Of a DNA stretch of 64,000 nucleotides, positions 16,471 to 25,655 are shown one piece after another. This DNA comes from an uncultured Aquimarina sp. (GTDB lineage Bacteria > Bacteroidota > Bacteroidia > Flavobacteriales > Flavobacteriaceae): positions 269,069 to 333,068 of the forward strand of contig CANNBP010000005.1 of assembly GCA_947502885.1 (NCBI GenBank), written 5' to 3'. The notes under the pieces are model-generated. The model saw only the letters and a list, made by a program, of their open reading frames with translations. It had not been told where the DNA came from and did no database searches. Position numbers and translations under genes: made by a program. Each line of letters starts with the position of its first letter. Positions within the stretch are counted from its first letter, which is position 1.

Positions 16471-19176
16471 ATGAAAAACTTAACTTCGATAATACTGTTC
16501 TTGGCAACTACAGTATTTATGTATGGACAGACTCCCTGCCAAAATGGGAAAGCTGGGAATTACCCATGTAAAGGTTACGATTTAATGTCTCATATTTCTT
16601 TATCTACCATGAGTGCTTCTACTGGTAATGATAGTTGGGGGTGGACAGACCCCACTACTAATAAAGAATACGCTATCGTAGGACTTAACAATGGTACTGC
16701 TTTTATAGATATTTCTAACCCAACATCTCCAGTATATTTAGGTAAGTTACCTACTGCGGCATCTAACAGTACTTGGAGAGATATAAAGGTATATAAAGAT
16801 CATGCCTTTATTGTTGCCGACTTTGCAGGAAATCATGGCTTGCAAGTGTTTGATCTAACACGATTACGTAATGTATCCAATCCTCCACAGACATTTACTG
16901 TTGATAAACATTATACTGGTTTTGGAAGCGCACATAATATTGTAATTAACGAAGATTCTGGTTATGCTTATGTAGTAGGAACTTCTAGGTCTGGAACCTA
17001 TAAAGGAGGTCCTCTTTTTGTTGACATCAGAGATCCTAAAAACCCAAAAGATGCTGGTGGACTTTTATCAACTGGTCAAAGAGCATATACTCATGATGCT
17101 CAGGTAGTAACCTATAACGGTCCAGATACTGATTATACCGGAAAAGAAATCTTAATCGGTAGTAACGAAATAGAGGTTGTAATAGCAGATATTACTGATA
17201 AAAACAATCCTAAAACTATATCAACCATAAAATACTCAGATGTACATTATACACATCAAGGATGGTTTACTGAAGATCAAAAATATTTTATCCTTGGAGA
17301 TGAAGTTGATGAAACAAACGTTGGATTTAATACCAAAACAATAGTGTTTGATTTTCAGGATTTAGACAATCCTAAACTGCATTTTAACTATACGGGGCCT
17401 ACTGCTGCAACCGATCATAACGGGTATGTAAAAGGTAATTTATTCTATCTTGCAAACTACAGAGCAGGTATTAGAATCATAGATATTTCTAATATCGGAA
17501 GCAAAACAATGACAGAAGTAGGGTACTTTGACACATACCCAAGTAGTAACAGTGCAAGTATGGAAGGTGTTTGGAATGTATATCCATATTTTAACAGTGG
17601 TAACATTTTGATAAGCGATTTCTCTACCGGCTTCTATCTCGTTAAAAAGAGCGGTACAGTTACCAACCCTTGTGTTGCAAGCACTCCAACAGGTGTAGCC
17701 GTTTCTAGTGTAGAAACTACTTCTGCTGTGGTTAACTGGACAGAAGTAACTAGTGCTACCTATGATGTTAGATATCGCCAAACAGGAACTAGTACTTGGA
17801 CAACAAATTCTGCAAATACAAATACATATTCTATTTCAAATCTAACTGTAAATACTTCTTACGAAGTACAAGTTAGAAGTAAATGTCAAAGTGGATCTCC
17901 TTCAAACTATAGTGCATCTGTTAGCTTTACCACTAAAAGTGTACAAATTAATTACTGCGATTCTAATGGAAAAACCACTTCAGATGAATATATTAGTAAT
18001 GTAAATATTGGTACAATCAATAATACAACAACTGCCTCTACTGGTGGTTACGGAAACTATACATCTATGTCTACAGATTTATCTATCGGAAATTCTCATA
18101 CTATAACTATTACTCCTACATGGGCTAGTAGTGTATATTCTGAAGGATATAGCGTATGGATAGATTATAACAGAGATGGAGATTTTGCTGATTCTGGAGA
18201 ACAAGTTTGGTCTAAAGCTGCATCAACAACCACTCCGGTTAGTGGTTCTTTTACCGTTCCTAATGGTACAGCTAAGGGGTCAACTCGTATGAGGGTATCA
18301 ATGAAGTATAACGGAATCCCAACACCCTGTGAATCATTTCAATATGGAGAAGTCGAAGATTATACTGTAAATATTACCGATGGTGGTGTTACGGTCGTAA
18401 GCTGTTCTTCTGGTATTTCTGCATTTCCTTATTCTGAAGGATTTGAAAACACTTTAGGAAATTGGTCACAATCAACTGCAGACAATATCGATTGGACTAT
18501 AAATAATAATGGAACACCTTCTAATAATACAGGTCCATCGGCGGCGTCAAAAGGAACATATTATCTTTACGTAGAAGCTTCGGGTAGCGGAACCGGTTTT
18601 CCGAACAAACAAGCCATTTTAAACTCTCCATGTTTTGATCTAAGTAGTGAGACCTCTGCCGCATTCTCATTTGATTATCATATGTACGGAGCATCTGATA
18701 TGGGAACTTTTATGGTAGAACTTAGTGCTAACAATGGAAACACTTGGGCCAGTGTATGGACACAAAGTAATAATCAAGGAAATTCTTGGAAAACAGCAAC
18801 CATTGATCTTACTTCATATGCCGGAAAAAGTATACAACTTAGGTTTAACAGAACTACAGGAACAACATGGCAAAATGATATTGCGATAGACAATATTTCG
18901 CTTACAACCAATGTTTCTAAAAATGATTTCCCTAAGCCTAAAGAAGAGATAACTCTGAACCTCTATCCTAATCCGGTTACAGGAGACAACCTAAACCTTT
19001 ATATGCGAGGTATAGAAAGGAATGCCGAATTTGAGATCAAAAATGTTCTAGGACAATTAGTTGGAAAAGGAAACGTTTCTAATAGTATAAATATATCTAG
19101 TTTAAAAATCGGAGCTTACTTTTTACAGGTAATGTCAGAGGGTAAAATATACTCAAGACGTTTTATTAAGGAGTAA
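16471..19176 (+). CDS. Choice-of-anchor B family protein with FN3, GEVED and MAM-like domains and T9SS sorting domain
   Basis: A 901-residue surface protein. A signal peptide (1-19, ending MYGQ) is followed by a choice-of-anchor B domain with LVIVD-type repeats (about 30-395, e.g. GLNNGTAFIDISNPTSP), a fibronectin type III domain (about 400-492), a GEVED domain (about 555-632, VWIDYNRDGDF and GEVEDYTV), a MAM-like jelly-roll domain (about 651-810) and a T9SS sorting domain (about 826-901, LYPNPVTGDN). It should be exported by type IX secretion and anchored at the surface. It leads an operon with a propeller lipoprotein, an MbnP-like protein and a diheme protein, 21 bases from the next gene, and so may take part in copper handling at the cell surface (inference). 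Confidence 0.92.
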   Translation: MKNLTSIILFLATTVFMYGQTPCQNGKAGNYPCKGYDLMSHISLSTMSASTGNDSWGWTDPTTNKEYAIVGLNNGTAFIDISNPTSPVYLGKLPTAASNSTWRDIKVYKDHAFIVADFAGNHGLQVFDLTRLRNVSNPPQTFTVDKHYTGFGSAHNIVINEDSGYAYVVGTSRSGTYKGGPLFVDIRDPKNPKDAGGLLSTGQRAYTHDAQVVTYNGPDTDYTGKEILIGSNEIEVVIADITDKNNPKTISTIKYSDVHYTHQGWFTEDQKYFILGDEVDETNVGFNTKTIVFDFQDLDNPKLHFNYTGPTAATDHNGYVKGNLFYLANYRAGIRIIDISNIGSKTMTEVGYFDTYPSSNSASMEGVWNVYPYFNSGNILISDFSTGFYLVKKSGTVTNPCVASTPTGVAVSSVETTSAVVNWTEVTSATYDVRYRQTGTSTWTTNSANTNTYSISNLTVNTSYEVQVRSKCQSGSPSNYSASVSFTTKSVQINYCDSNGKTTSDEYISNVNIGTINNTTTASTGGYGNYTSMSTDLSIGNSHTITITPTWASSVYSEGYSVWIDYNRDGDFADSGEQVWSKAASTTTPVSGSFTVPNGTAKGSTRMRVSMKYNGIPTPCESFQYGEVEDYTVNITDGGVTVVSCSSGISAFPYSEGFENTLGNWSQSTADNIDWTINNNGTPSNNTGPSAASKGTYYLYVEASGSGTGFPNKQAILNSPCFDLSSETSAAFSFDYHMYGASDMGTFMVELSANNGNTWASVWTQSNNQGNSWKTATIDLTSYAGKSIQLRFNRTTGTTWQNDIAIDNISLTTNVSKNDFPKPKEEITLNLYPNPVTGDNLNLYMRGIERNAEFEIKNVLGQLVGKGNVSNSINISSLKIGAYFLQVMSEGKIYSRRFIKE

Positions 19177-19197
19177 TGTCTTAAATACAAAAAAATA

Positions 19198-20583
19198 ATG
19201 AATAGCGCTAAACCCATATTTTATTGTAGTTTTCTTTTTCTTGCAATGTTTACTTTTATTTCTTGCAGTAATGATGACACAAAAGATATAGGCGAAGACA
19301 ACGAACCAGAACCCGTTGTTTTTAACCCAACTGTAGAATGGGTAAAAACTTTCGGAGGAACTAATGAGGATAGTGCCCTATCAGTAGTAGAATCTACTGA
19401 TGGGGGCTATGTCCTTGCAGGGTATACACAAAGTACAGATGGAGACATTAGTGACAAAACCGCTACCGATAGTGATTTCTGGGCACTAAAACTTACCAAA
19501 GAAGGTACTATTTCTTGGAGTAAAACTTATGGTGGTAGTGATGATGAAAGAGCAGAAAAAATTATCACAACTAAAGATGGTGGATATATTCTCGTTGGAT
19601 ATAATAGAAGCAGCGATGGAGATGTAACTGTAAATGAAGGCTTACAAGATTATTGGATAATAAAAATCGATGCTTCAGGAACACTTCAGTGGCAAAAATC
19701 ATTTGGATTTCCTGGTATTGATCGAGCATTTTCTGTAATTCAAACCTCAGACGATGGTTTTTTTGTTACAGGTTTTTTTGATGTTAGTCTTAGTAATGGG
19801 GGAGGAAATGACGGTCCCGTAGCTGGTAAAAACACCCAAAAACATGGCGTAGGAGAATTTTGGGGTATCAAATTAAATGCAGCAGGAGATAAAGAGTGGA
19901 GACGCTATTTTGGAGGATCAGATAATGATCGTAGCTATGATGTTATCCAAACAAAAGATAATGGTTATTTAATGATTGGATCCACAGAAAGTCCTAGTGG
20001 TGATTTTGATATTTCGATAAATAATGGAGCTTATGATTACTGGGTCGTAAAAATTGATTCTACCGGAAACAAAGTATGGGAAAAAACATATGGAGGACTT
20101 GAAATAGATATAGCTTATGGTATTGCGGCTGTAGGAGATGGTACCTACATTATTGTTGGAGATTCTAGAAGTAGTGATGGAGATGTTACAAATGCAAAAG
20201 GAAATGCCGATCTTTGGATAATTAAAATTAATGATAGTGGTAACCTTTTATGGGAAAAAACATATGGAGGAGCCAAATTCGATACTGGAAGAGGTATCCA
20301 TAAAACTCAAGATGGATATTACTTAATTACCGGAAACTCTAGAAGTAATGATATTGATCTTGATAAAAACAATGGTCAAAGTGATGTTTTAAGTATTATT
20401 ATTGATAGTGAAGGAAAAGTGCTTTGGAAATCTACTCTTGGAGGTGATAAAGCAGAATTTGCAACTGGCTGTATTGAAACTACTGATAAGAAAATAATCA
20501 TTGCAGGAAACTCAGAAAGCAACAATTTTGACATATCCAGCAATAAAGGGTCAAAAGATTTAATAGTAATAAAATATAAGTAA
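19198..20583 (+). CDS. Lipoprotein with seven propeller-type repeats
   Basis: A 461-residue lipoprotein (signal peptide and lipobox FISCSND). The mature part has seven copies of a 50-60-residue repeat, each starting with a variant of W(E/K)KTYGGxxxDxA, followed by DGGYVLxGYTxSxDGDI and ending in WxIKID. Seven such units are expected to fold as a seven-bladed beta-propeller. Propellers usually bind ligands or partners. It is in an operon between the choice-of-anchor B gene (21 bases upstream) and the MbnP-like gene, whose ATG overlaps its stop codon by one base (TAATG), so the two are translationally coupled. Confidence 0.88.
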   Translation: MNSAKPIFYCSFLFLAMFTFISCSNDDTKDIGEDNEPEPVVFNPTVEWVKTFGGTNEDSALSVVESTDGGYVLAGYTQSTDGDISDKTATDSDFWALKLTKEGTISWSKTYGGSDDERAEKIITTKDGGYILVGYNRSSDGDVTVNEGLQDYWIIKIDASGTLQWQKSFGFPGIDRAFSVIQTSDDGFFVTGFFDVSLSNGGGNDGPVAGKNTQKHGVGEFWGIKLNAAGDKEWRRYFGGSDNDRSYDVIQTKDNGYLMIGSTESPSGDFDISINNGAYDYWVVKIDSTGNKVWEKTYGGLEIDIAYGIAAVGDGTYIIVGDSRSSDGDVTNAKGNADLWIIKINDSGNLLWEKTYGGAKFDTGRGIHKTQDGYYLITGNSRSNDIDLDKNNGQSDVLSIIIDSEGKVLWKSTLGGDKAEFATGCIETTDKKIIIAGNSESNNFDISSNKGSKDLIVIKYK

Positions 20584-21347
20584 TGATTAAGAAGTTTATA
20601 GTACCCCTATTTGTTTGTATTACATTGTTATCCTGTAAAAACGATGATGATAGTGATAATGGAGCTGGAACATTAAATCTAGAATTTACAAATATAATAG
20701 CTAGTGAGTCTGTCGTAATAAGTGATAAGATTAATTATACCAACAAAAGCAATGAAACCTATACTATTTCAGACCTAAAATATATTATTAGTAATATTGT
20801 TTTAATTAAGACTGATGGTAGTGAATTTGTATATCCAAAAGATGAAAGCTATTTTTTAATTAATGAAAAAGATAGCAACAGTAAAAAACTAACATTACAA
20901 AATATTGAGGGTGCAGAATACTCCAAAATTAAATTTGGATTTGGAGTTGATCAATCAAAATACCCTCTAGAAGGAGCAAACTTTGTTCCCACTGCCGAAG
21001 AAAATGACATGATATGGTCTTGGGCAGCTGGATTTAAGTTTCTGGTATTTGAAGGAACGTATACTCCAGAAGGTGGAGAAACAGATAATTATTTAATACA
21101 TGTAGGTAGTCATGGAGAAAAATTAGATAATTATAAAGAAATTAGTATTGATTTATCTCAAAACCTAAGTATCAAAAATCAAGCTACGTCTTCAGTAACA
21201 ATAAAAGCAGATATTGCAAAAATTTTAGATGGTAAAAATACGCACTCTTTACAAGCGAAAAATTCTATTCAAATAGACCCAGATAATGCACCAAAAATAG
21301 CCGAAAATTTTGCAGGATCATTTAGTGTAACAAAAGTATCGAATTAA
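20583..21347 (+). CDS. MbnP-like copper-binding lipoprotein
   Basis: A 254-residue lipoprotein (lipobox LLSCKND). It has the features of the MbnP family: a beta-rich fold with the start LNLEFTNI, the segment ISDLKYIISNIVL, FGFGVDQ and a Trp-rich stretch MIWSWAAGFKFLVFEG. MbnP proteins bind copper after a conserved Trp is oxidised to kynurenine by the diheme partner MbnH; that chemistry is established for the family and not proven here. Its ATG overlaps the stop of the propeller lipoprotein, and the MbnH-type gene starts 7 bases downstream, the expected pairing. Confidence 0.88.
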   Translation: MIKKFIVPLFVCITLLSCKNDDDSDNGAGTLNLEFTNIIASESVVISDKINYTNKSNETYTISDLKYIISNIVLIKTDGSEFVYPKDESYFLINEKDSNSKKLTLQNIEGAEYSKIKFGFGVDQSKYPLEGANFVPTAEENDMIWSWAAGFKFLVFEGTYTPEGGETDNYLIHVGSHGEKLDNYKEISIDLSQNLSIKNQATSSVTIKADIAKILDGKNTHSLQAKNSIQIDPDNAPKIAENFAGSFSVTKVSN

Positions 21348-21353
21348 TATAAA

Positions 21354-22415
21354 ATGAGAAGGTTATTATACATAGGGTTAGCATTTTTAGGGATTTCATG
21401 TAATTCGGATAAGGATGAGTACACTCCTATTCCAGATGCAACCGAAAACCCAAAACTAGAATTTATTGTTCCTTCTAATTTTCCAGAACCAACTTATGAT
21501 TTCACATTAAACCCGCCAACAGAAAAAGGATTTGAATTAGGTAAAAAACTATTCTATGATGGTAAACTATCTTCTGATGGGGTTATTTCATGTGGATTCT
21601 GTCATTTACAAGATTTTGCCTTTACCCATCATACACATATTGTTAGTCATGGTGTTGATGGGGCCTTAGGTACTCGTAATGCGCAACCATTACATAACTT
21701 GGCTTTTATGAAAGAATTTACTTGGGATGGTGCTGTAGCTCATCTCGATAAACAGCCCATAGTTCCTATAACTGCAGAGGTAGAAATGAACGAAACTTTT
21801 GCTAGCATTTTAAAGAAACTAGAAAATGAACCCGAATATGTAAAACTATTTGCAGAAGCCTTTACAGATCAAAAAATTAATACCGAAAACATGCTTAAAG
21901 CATTGTCTCAATTTACGGTTATGATGATTTCTGCAGATACAAAGTATGACAAAATTGAAAGAAATGAAGGTTCTGTGTTTACAGAAGAAGAACAAGCTGG
22001 GTTTGATCTTTTTTCTGCCAAATGTGCTTCTTGCCATGAAGGGACTTTGTTTACAGACCAATCATATCGTAACAATGGATTACCAATTGATCCAGAATAT
22101 AATGATATTGGTAGAAAAAGAGTTTCGGGATTAGAAACAGACATTTATAAGTTCAAAGTTCCAACATTACGTAATGTACGGCTTACTTTTCCTTATATGC
22201 ATGATGGACGATTTTTTACGTTAAGACAGGTACTTGATCACTATAGCGATGGTATGGTTGATCACGAAACTCTGGATCCAATATTTAAAGATCTAGAAAA
22301 CAATACTGTAGTAGGTATCCCAATGACAGACACCGAAAAAGAACAAATCATTGCCTTTTTAGAAACCCTTACTGATGATGATTATATTAATGATAATCGT
22401 TTTTCAGAGTTCTAA
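21354..22415 (+). CDS. Diheme cytochrome-c peroxidase/MauG family protein, MbnH-like
   Basis: A 353-residue lipoprotein (lipobox FLGISCNSD) of the bacterial cytochrome-c peroxidase/MauG family. Two heme c sites are visible, CGFCH (residues 80-84) and CASCH (224-228), with conserved surroundings (LGKKLFYDGKLSSDG, LGTRNAQPLHN, KVPTLRNVRLTFPYMHDGRF). Because it directly follows an MbnP-like gene, it is probably the MbnH-type enzyme that oxidises a Trp of its partner rather than a peroxide-detoxifying enzyme. The heme needs periplasmic cytochrome c maturation. It is the last gene of the operon; the suf promoter follows. Confidence 0.92.
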   Translation: MRRLLYIGLAFLGISCNSDKDEYTPIPDATENPKLEFIVPSNFPEPTYDFTLNPPTEKGFELGKKLFYDGKLSSDGVISCGFCHLQDFAFTHHTHIVSHGVDGALGTRNAQPLHNLAFMKEFTWDGAVAHLDKQPIVPITAEVEMNETFASILKKLENEPEYVKLFAEAFTDQKINTENMLKALSQFTVMMISADTKYDKIERNEGSVFTEEEQAGFDLFSAKCASCHEGTLFTDQSYRNNGLPIDPEYNDIGRKRVSGLETDIYKFKVPTLRNVRLTFPYMHDGRFFTLRQVLDHYSDGMVDHETLDPIFKDLENNTVVGIPMTDTEKEQIIAFLETLTDDDYINDNRFSEF

Positions 22416-22481
22416 ATTTTCTTCTTTTAAGCACCACTATAACATATTCCTATTTTAACATTTGTTATATAAATGAAAGGA

Positions 22482-22515
22482 TTTGTGAATAAAAACTACT
22501 TATGTAGTATATTTG
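22482..22515 (+). promoter_or_regulatory. Promoter of the suf operon (TTTG-N22-TATATTTG)
   Basis: TTTG at 22482-22485 and TATATTTG at 22508-22515, separated by 22 bases, match the Bacteroidota promoter. Transcription would start around 22522, which excludes the ATG at 22473 and fixes the sufA start at 22551. Confidence 0.7.
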
Positions 22516-22550
22516 CAATTCATTTAGAATTAATCTATTCACGAAAAAGT

Positions 22551-22880
22551 ATGATTAAGGTATCAGATATCGCAAAAAACAAAGTCATCGAATTGATGAG
22601 CGAAGATGGATATGATGCGACTACCGATTATGTTCGAGTAGGCGTAAAAAGCGGAGGATGCTCTGGTTTATCTTATGACTTGAAGTTTGATAAAAAGCAA
22701 GAAGAAGGGGATAAACTATTCGAAGATAATGGTGTAAAAATCATTGTTGACAAAAAAAGTTTCCTCTATCTAATCGGTACAACTCTAGAGTATTCTGGAG
22801 GTTTAAATGGTACTGGTTTTGTATTTAATAACCCCAATGCAAGTAGAACTTGCGGCTGTGGAGAAAGTTTTTCCCTTTAA
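22551..22880 (+). CDS. sufA: Iron-sulfur cluster assembly accessory protein, HesB/IscA/SufA family
   Basis: A 109-residue A-type carrier that passes Fe-S clusters to target proteins. The start MIKVSDIAKNK is standard, and the three conserved cysteines are present: SGGCSGL and the C-terminal CGCGESF. An in-frame ATG at 22473 would add 26 residues but lies upstream of the promoter's expected start site, so it is not used. It is the first gene of the suf operon, 39 bases ahead of sufB. The family name (SufA versus IscA) cannot be decided from sequence alone. Confidence 0.93.
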   Translation: MIKVSDIAKNKVIELMSEDGYDATTDYVRVGVKSGGCSGLSYDLKFDKKQEEGDKLFEDNGVKIIVDKKSFLYLIGTTLEYSGGLNGTGFVFNNPNASRTCGCGESFSL

Positions 22881-22919
22881 TTGATTAAAAAAATCCTGGA
22901 TTAATTTAGGATATAAGTA

Positions 22920-24365
22920 ATGGCATATACCGAAGACGATTTAAAGAAAGAGTTAGAGACCAAAGAATATGAATACGGATTTTATACCGATATAGAATCT
23001 GATACATTTCCAGTTGGTCTTAATGAAGATATAGTTCGTGCAATTTCTAAAAAGAAAGAAGAGCCCGAATGGATGACAGAATGGAGACTTGAAGCTTTTC
23101 GTATCTGGGAACAGATGGAAGAGCCAGAATGGGCAAATGTGACCTATGCAAAACCCGATTTTCAAAGTATTTCATATTATTCGGCTCCAAATAAAAAGCC
23201 GAAATATAATAGTTTGGATGAAGTAGATCCAGAATTATTAGAAACATTCAAAAAACTAGGTATCTCACTAGACGAGCAAAAAAAACTTGCCGGTGTAGCT
23301 GTAGATATTGTAATGGATTCTGTTTCTGTAGCAACTACTTTTAAAGAAACCCTAGCAGAAAAAGGAATAATATTTTGTTCTATATCCGAGGCTATCAAAG
23401 AACATCCAGAATTAGTTAAAAAGCATATTGGATCTGTTGTTCCTCAAAAAGACAATTTCTATGCTGCATTAAACTCTGCTGTTTTTAGTGATGGGTCTTT
23501 CTGTTACATTCCAAAAGGAGTACGTTGCCCAATGGAGTTATCTACTTATTTTAGAATAAACCAAGCAGGAACAGGTCAATTTGAACGTACTTTGGTCATA
23601 GCAGATCAAGGAAGTTACGTAAGCTATCTTGAGGGTTGTACAGCACCTTCTCGAGACGAAAACCAATTACATGCCGCAGTTGTAGAGTTAATCGCATTAG
23701 ATGATGCAGAAATTAAATACTCAACTGTACAAAACTGGTACCCTGGTAATGCAGAAGGAAAAGGTGGAGTTTATAATTTTGTAACCAAAAGAGGGATTTG
23801 TGAGACCAATGCTAAGATTTCATGGACACAAGTAGAAACAGGATCAGCAGTAACCTGGAAATACCCTTCGTGTATTCTTAAAGGAGATCATTCTGTAGGT
23901 GAATTTTACTCTATTGCTGTAACCAATAATTTTCAGCAAGCAGACACGGGTACAAAAATGATACACTTAGGTAAGAATACCAAAAGTACCATTATATCCA
24001 AAGGTATTTCTGCAGGAAAATCTCAAAATAGCTACCGTGGGTTGGTTCAAATAAGTAGTAGAGCAACCAATGCCCGTAATTTTTCTCAGTGTGATTCATT
24101 ATTAATGGGCAATGAATGTGGCGCACATACGTTTCCATATATAGAAGCAAATAATAAAACTGCTCAAATAGAACATGAAGCGACAACGAGTAAAATAGGT
24201 GAAGATCAAATTTTTTATTGTAACCAACGAGGAATTGATACAGAAAAAGCAATCGCTTTGATTGTAAATGGTTTTAGTAAAGAAGTTTTAAATAAATTAC
24301 CTATGGAATTTGCGGTAGAAGCTCAAAAACTTCTTGAGATTTCTCTTGAAGGTTCTGTTGGGTAA
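22920..24365 (+). CDS. sufB: Fe-S cluster assembly protein SufB
   Basis: A 481-residue scaffold subunit of the SufBCD complex. It has the typical SufB start region ([23 protein letters not shown] is the family-like N-terminus, seen at residues 17 onward) and the conserved core with [16 protein letters not shown], the cysteine in [18 protein letters not shown], and the C-terminal [20 protein letters not shown]. SufB builds nascent 4Fe-4S clusters on a scaffold shared with SufD and energised by SufC. It sits in the operon between sufA and a His-rich lipoprotein gene. Confidence 0.97.
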   Translation: MAYTEDDLKKELETKEYEYGFYTDIESDTFPVGLNEDIVRAISKKKEEPEWMTEWRLEAFRIWEQMEEPEWANVTYAKPDFQSISYYSAPNKKPKYNSLDEVDPELLETFKKLGISLDEQKKLAGVAVDIVMDSVSVATTFKETLAEKGIIFCSISEAIKEHPELVKKHIGSVVPQKDNFYAALNSAVFSDGSFCYIPKGVRCPMELSTYFRINQAGTGQFERTLVIADQGSYVSYLEGCTAPSRDENQLHAAVVELIALDDAEIKYSTVQNWYPGNAEGKGGVYNFVTKRGICETNAKISWTQVETGSAVTWKYPSCILKGDHSVGEFYSIAVTNNFQQADTGTKMIHLGKNTKSTIISKGISAGKSQNSYRGLVQISSRATNARNFSQCDSLLMGNECGAHTFPYIEANNKTAQIEHEATTSKIGEDQIFYCNQRGIDTEKAIALIVNGFSKEVLNKLPMEFAVEAQKLLEISLEGSVG

Positions 24366-24399
24366 GGTAATTAGTAAAATCACTTAAAACTCTCAAGTA

Positions 24400-24801
24400 A
24401 TGAAAAAACCATTTATTTTAATTGTACTAAGTCTATTACTTTTCTCATGTAAATCTGAAAACAAAGGTGCAGAACCAGATTTAATACGAGGTGAATTTAT
24501 TTATATCGATGACGCTGCCGTTATAAAAGGCACTGATTTTATTTATGGAGTAGAAATAGATGAATTAACACATCAGTTAGCAGAAAAAATAAAACCATTA
24601 CAAAGAGAAGAATATGATATGGTTCCTGTAGTTATCAAAGGAATTATAAAAGCTAATCCTGGCGAAGGTTGGGAAGAAATAGTTCAAATTAAAGAAATTA
24701 TTGGGGTAAGTGAACCTACCTCAGAATTACCGACTAAAATCAATTCAGGACACAATCACAGTCATTCTGAAGGAGATAGTCACGAAGGTCACAACCATTA
24801 A
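24400..24801 (+). CDS. Small lipoprotein with a His-rich C-terminus inside the suf operon
   Basis: A 133-residue protein with a lipoprotein signal (LLLFSCKSE). The mature part is a short, acidic alpha/beta region without a family I recognise. The last about 20 residues are a metal-binding-like tail (HNHSHSEGDSHEGHNH). It lies 34 bases after sufB and 26 before sufC on the same strand, so it is cotranscribed with the Fe-S machinery although it is predicted outside the cytoplasm. It may sense or bind iron, zinc or another metal (inference from the tail). Confidence 0.85.
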   Translation: MKKPFILIVLSLLLFSCKSENKGAEPDLIRGEFIYIDDAAVIKGTDFIYGVEIDELTHQLAEKIKPLQREEYDMVPVVIKGIIKANPGEGWEEIVQIKEIIGVSEPTSELPTKINSGHNHSHSEGDSHEGHNH

Positions 24802-24827
24802 TAAAAAGTAGAGAATATTATTGTACA

Positions 24828-25580
24828 ATGTTAGATATAAAAGATTTACACGCAAGTGTCGAAGGAAAAGAAATTTTAAAAGGTCTTAACCTAAATGTAA
24901 AAGCAGGAGAAATACATGCTATTATGGGACCAAACGGTGCAGGAAAAAGTACCTTGGCCAGTATTGTAGCAGGTAAAGAAGAGTATGAAGTTACTAAAGG
25001 AAATATTCTTTTGGATAATGAAGATATCGAAGAACTTGCTGCAGAAGAGCGTGCTCATAAAGGAGTATTTCTATCATTTCAATACCCTGTCGAGATTCCT
25101 GGTGTAACGGTTACCAATTTCATGAAAACTGCTATTAATGAAACTCGAAAAGCACAAGGTCTTGAAGAAATGCCAGCAAAAGACATGCTAAAAAAGATTC
25201 GAGAAAAGTCTGAACTGCTTGAAATTGATCGTAAATTTTTATCAAGATCTCTTAACGAAGGGTTTTCTGGAGGAGAAAAGAAACGTAACGAGATTTTTCA
25301 AATGGCAATGATGGAGCCTAAATTGGCCATTCTAGACGAAACCGACTCTGGGTTAGATATTGATGCATTGCGTATTGTTGCAAACGGTGTAAATAAGTTA
25401 AAAAGTGAAAATAATGCCATAGTTGTAATCACTCATTATCAACGTTTATTAGATTATATCGTTCCAGATTTTGTTCATGTATTGTATGATGGAAAAATCG
25501 TAAAATCAGGCACTAAGGAATTAGCTCTTGAATTAGAAGAAAAAGGATACGACTGGATCAAAGAAGAAATTAATGCATAA
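24828..25580 (+). CDS. sufC: Fe-S cluster assembly ATPase SufC
   Basis: A 250-residue ABC-type ATPase of the SufBCD scaffold. Walker A GPNGAGKST (about residues 34-42), the signature FSGGEKKRNEI and Walker B LAILDETDSGLD are intact. The family-specific GEKKRNE motif distinguishes SufC from transporter ATPases. ATP hydrolysis drives a rearrangement of the SufB-SufD interface for cluster assembly. It lies between the His-rich lipoprotein and sufD. Confidence 0.97.
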   Translation: MLDIKDLHASVEGKEILKGLNLNVKAGEIHAIMGPNGAGKSTLASIVAGKEEYEVTKGNILLDNEDIEELAAEERAHKGVFLSFQYPVEIPGVTVTNFMKTAINETRKAQGLEEMPAKDMLKKIREKSELLEIDRKFLSRSLNEGFSGGEKKRNEIFQMAMMEPKLAILDETDSGLDIDALRIVANGVNKLKSENNAIVVITHYQRLLDYIVPDFVHVLYDGKIVKSGTKELALELEEKGYDWIKEEINA

Positions 25581-25655
25581 TAAGTTGAAGTTTACTGTTT
25601 TTGAAGCAAATGTTTCATAAAAAGTAAGCAAGCAATAGACAACAAGGAACAAAAA

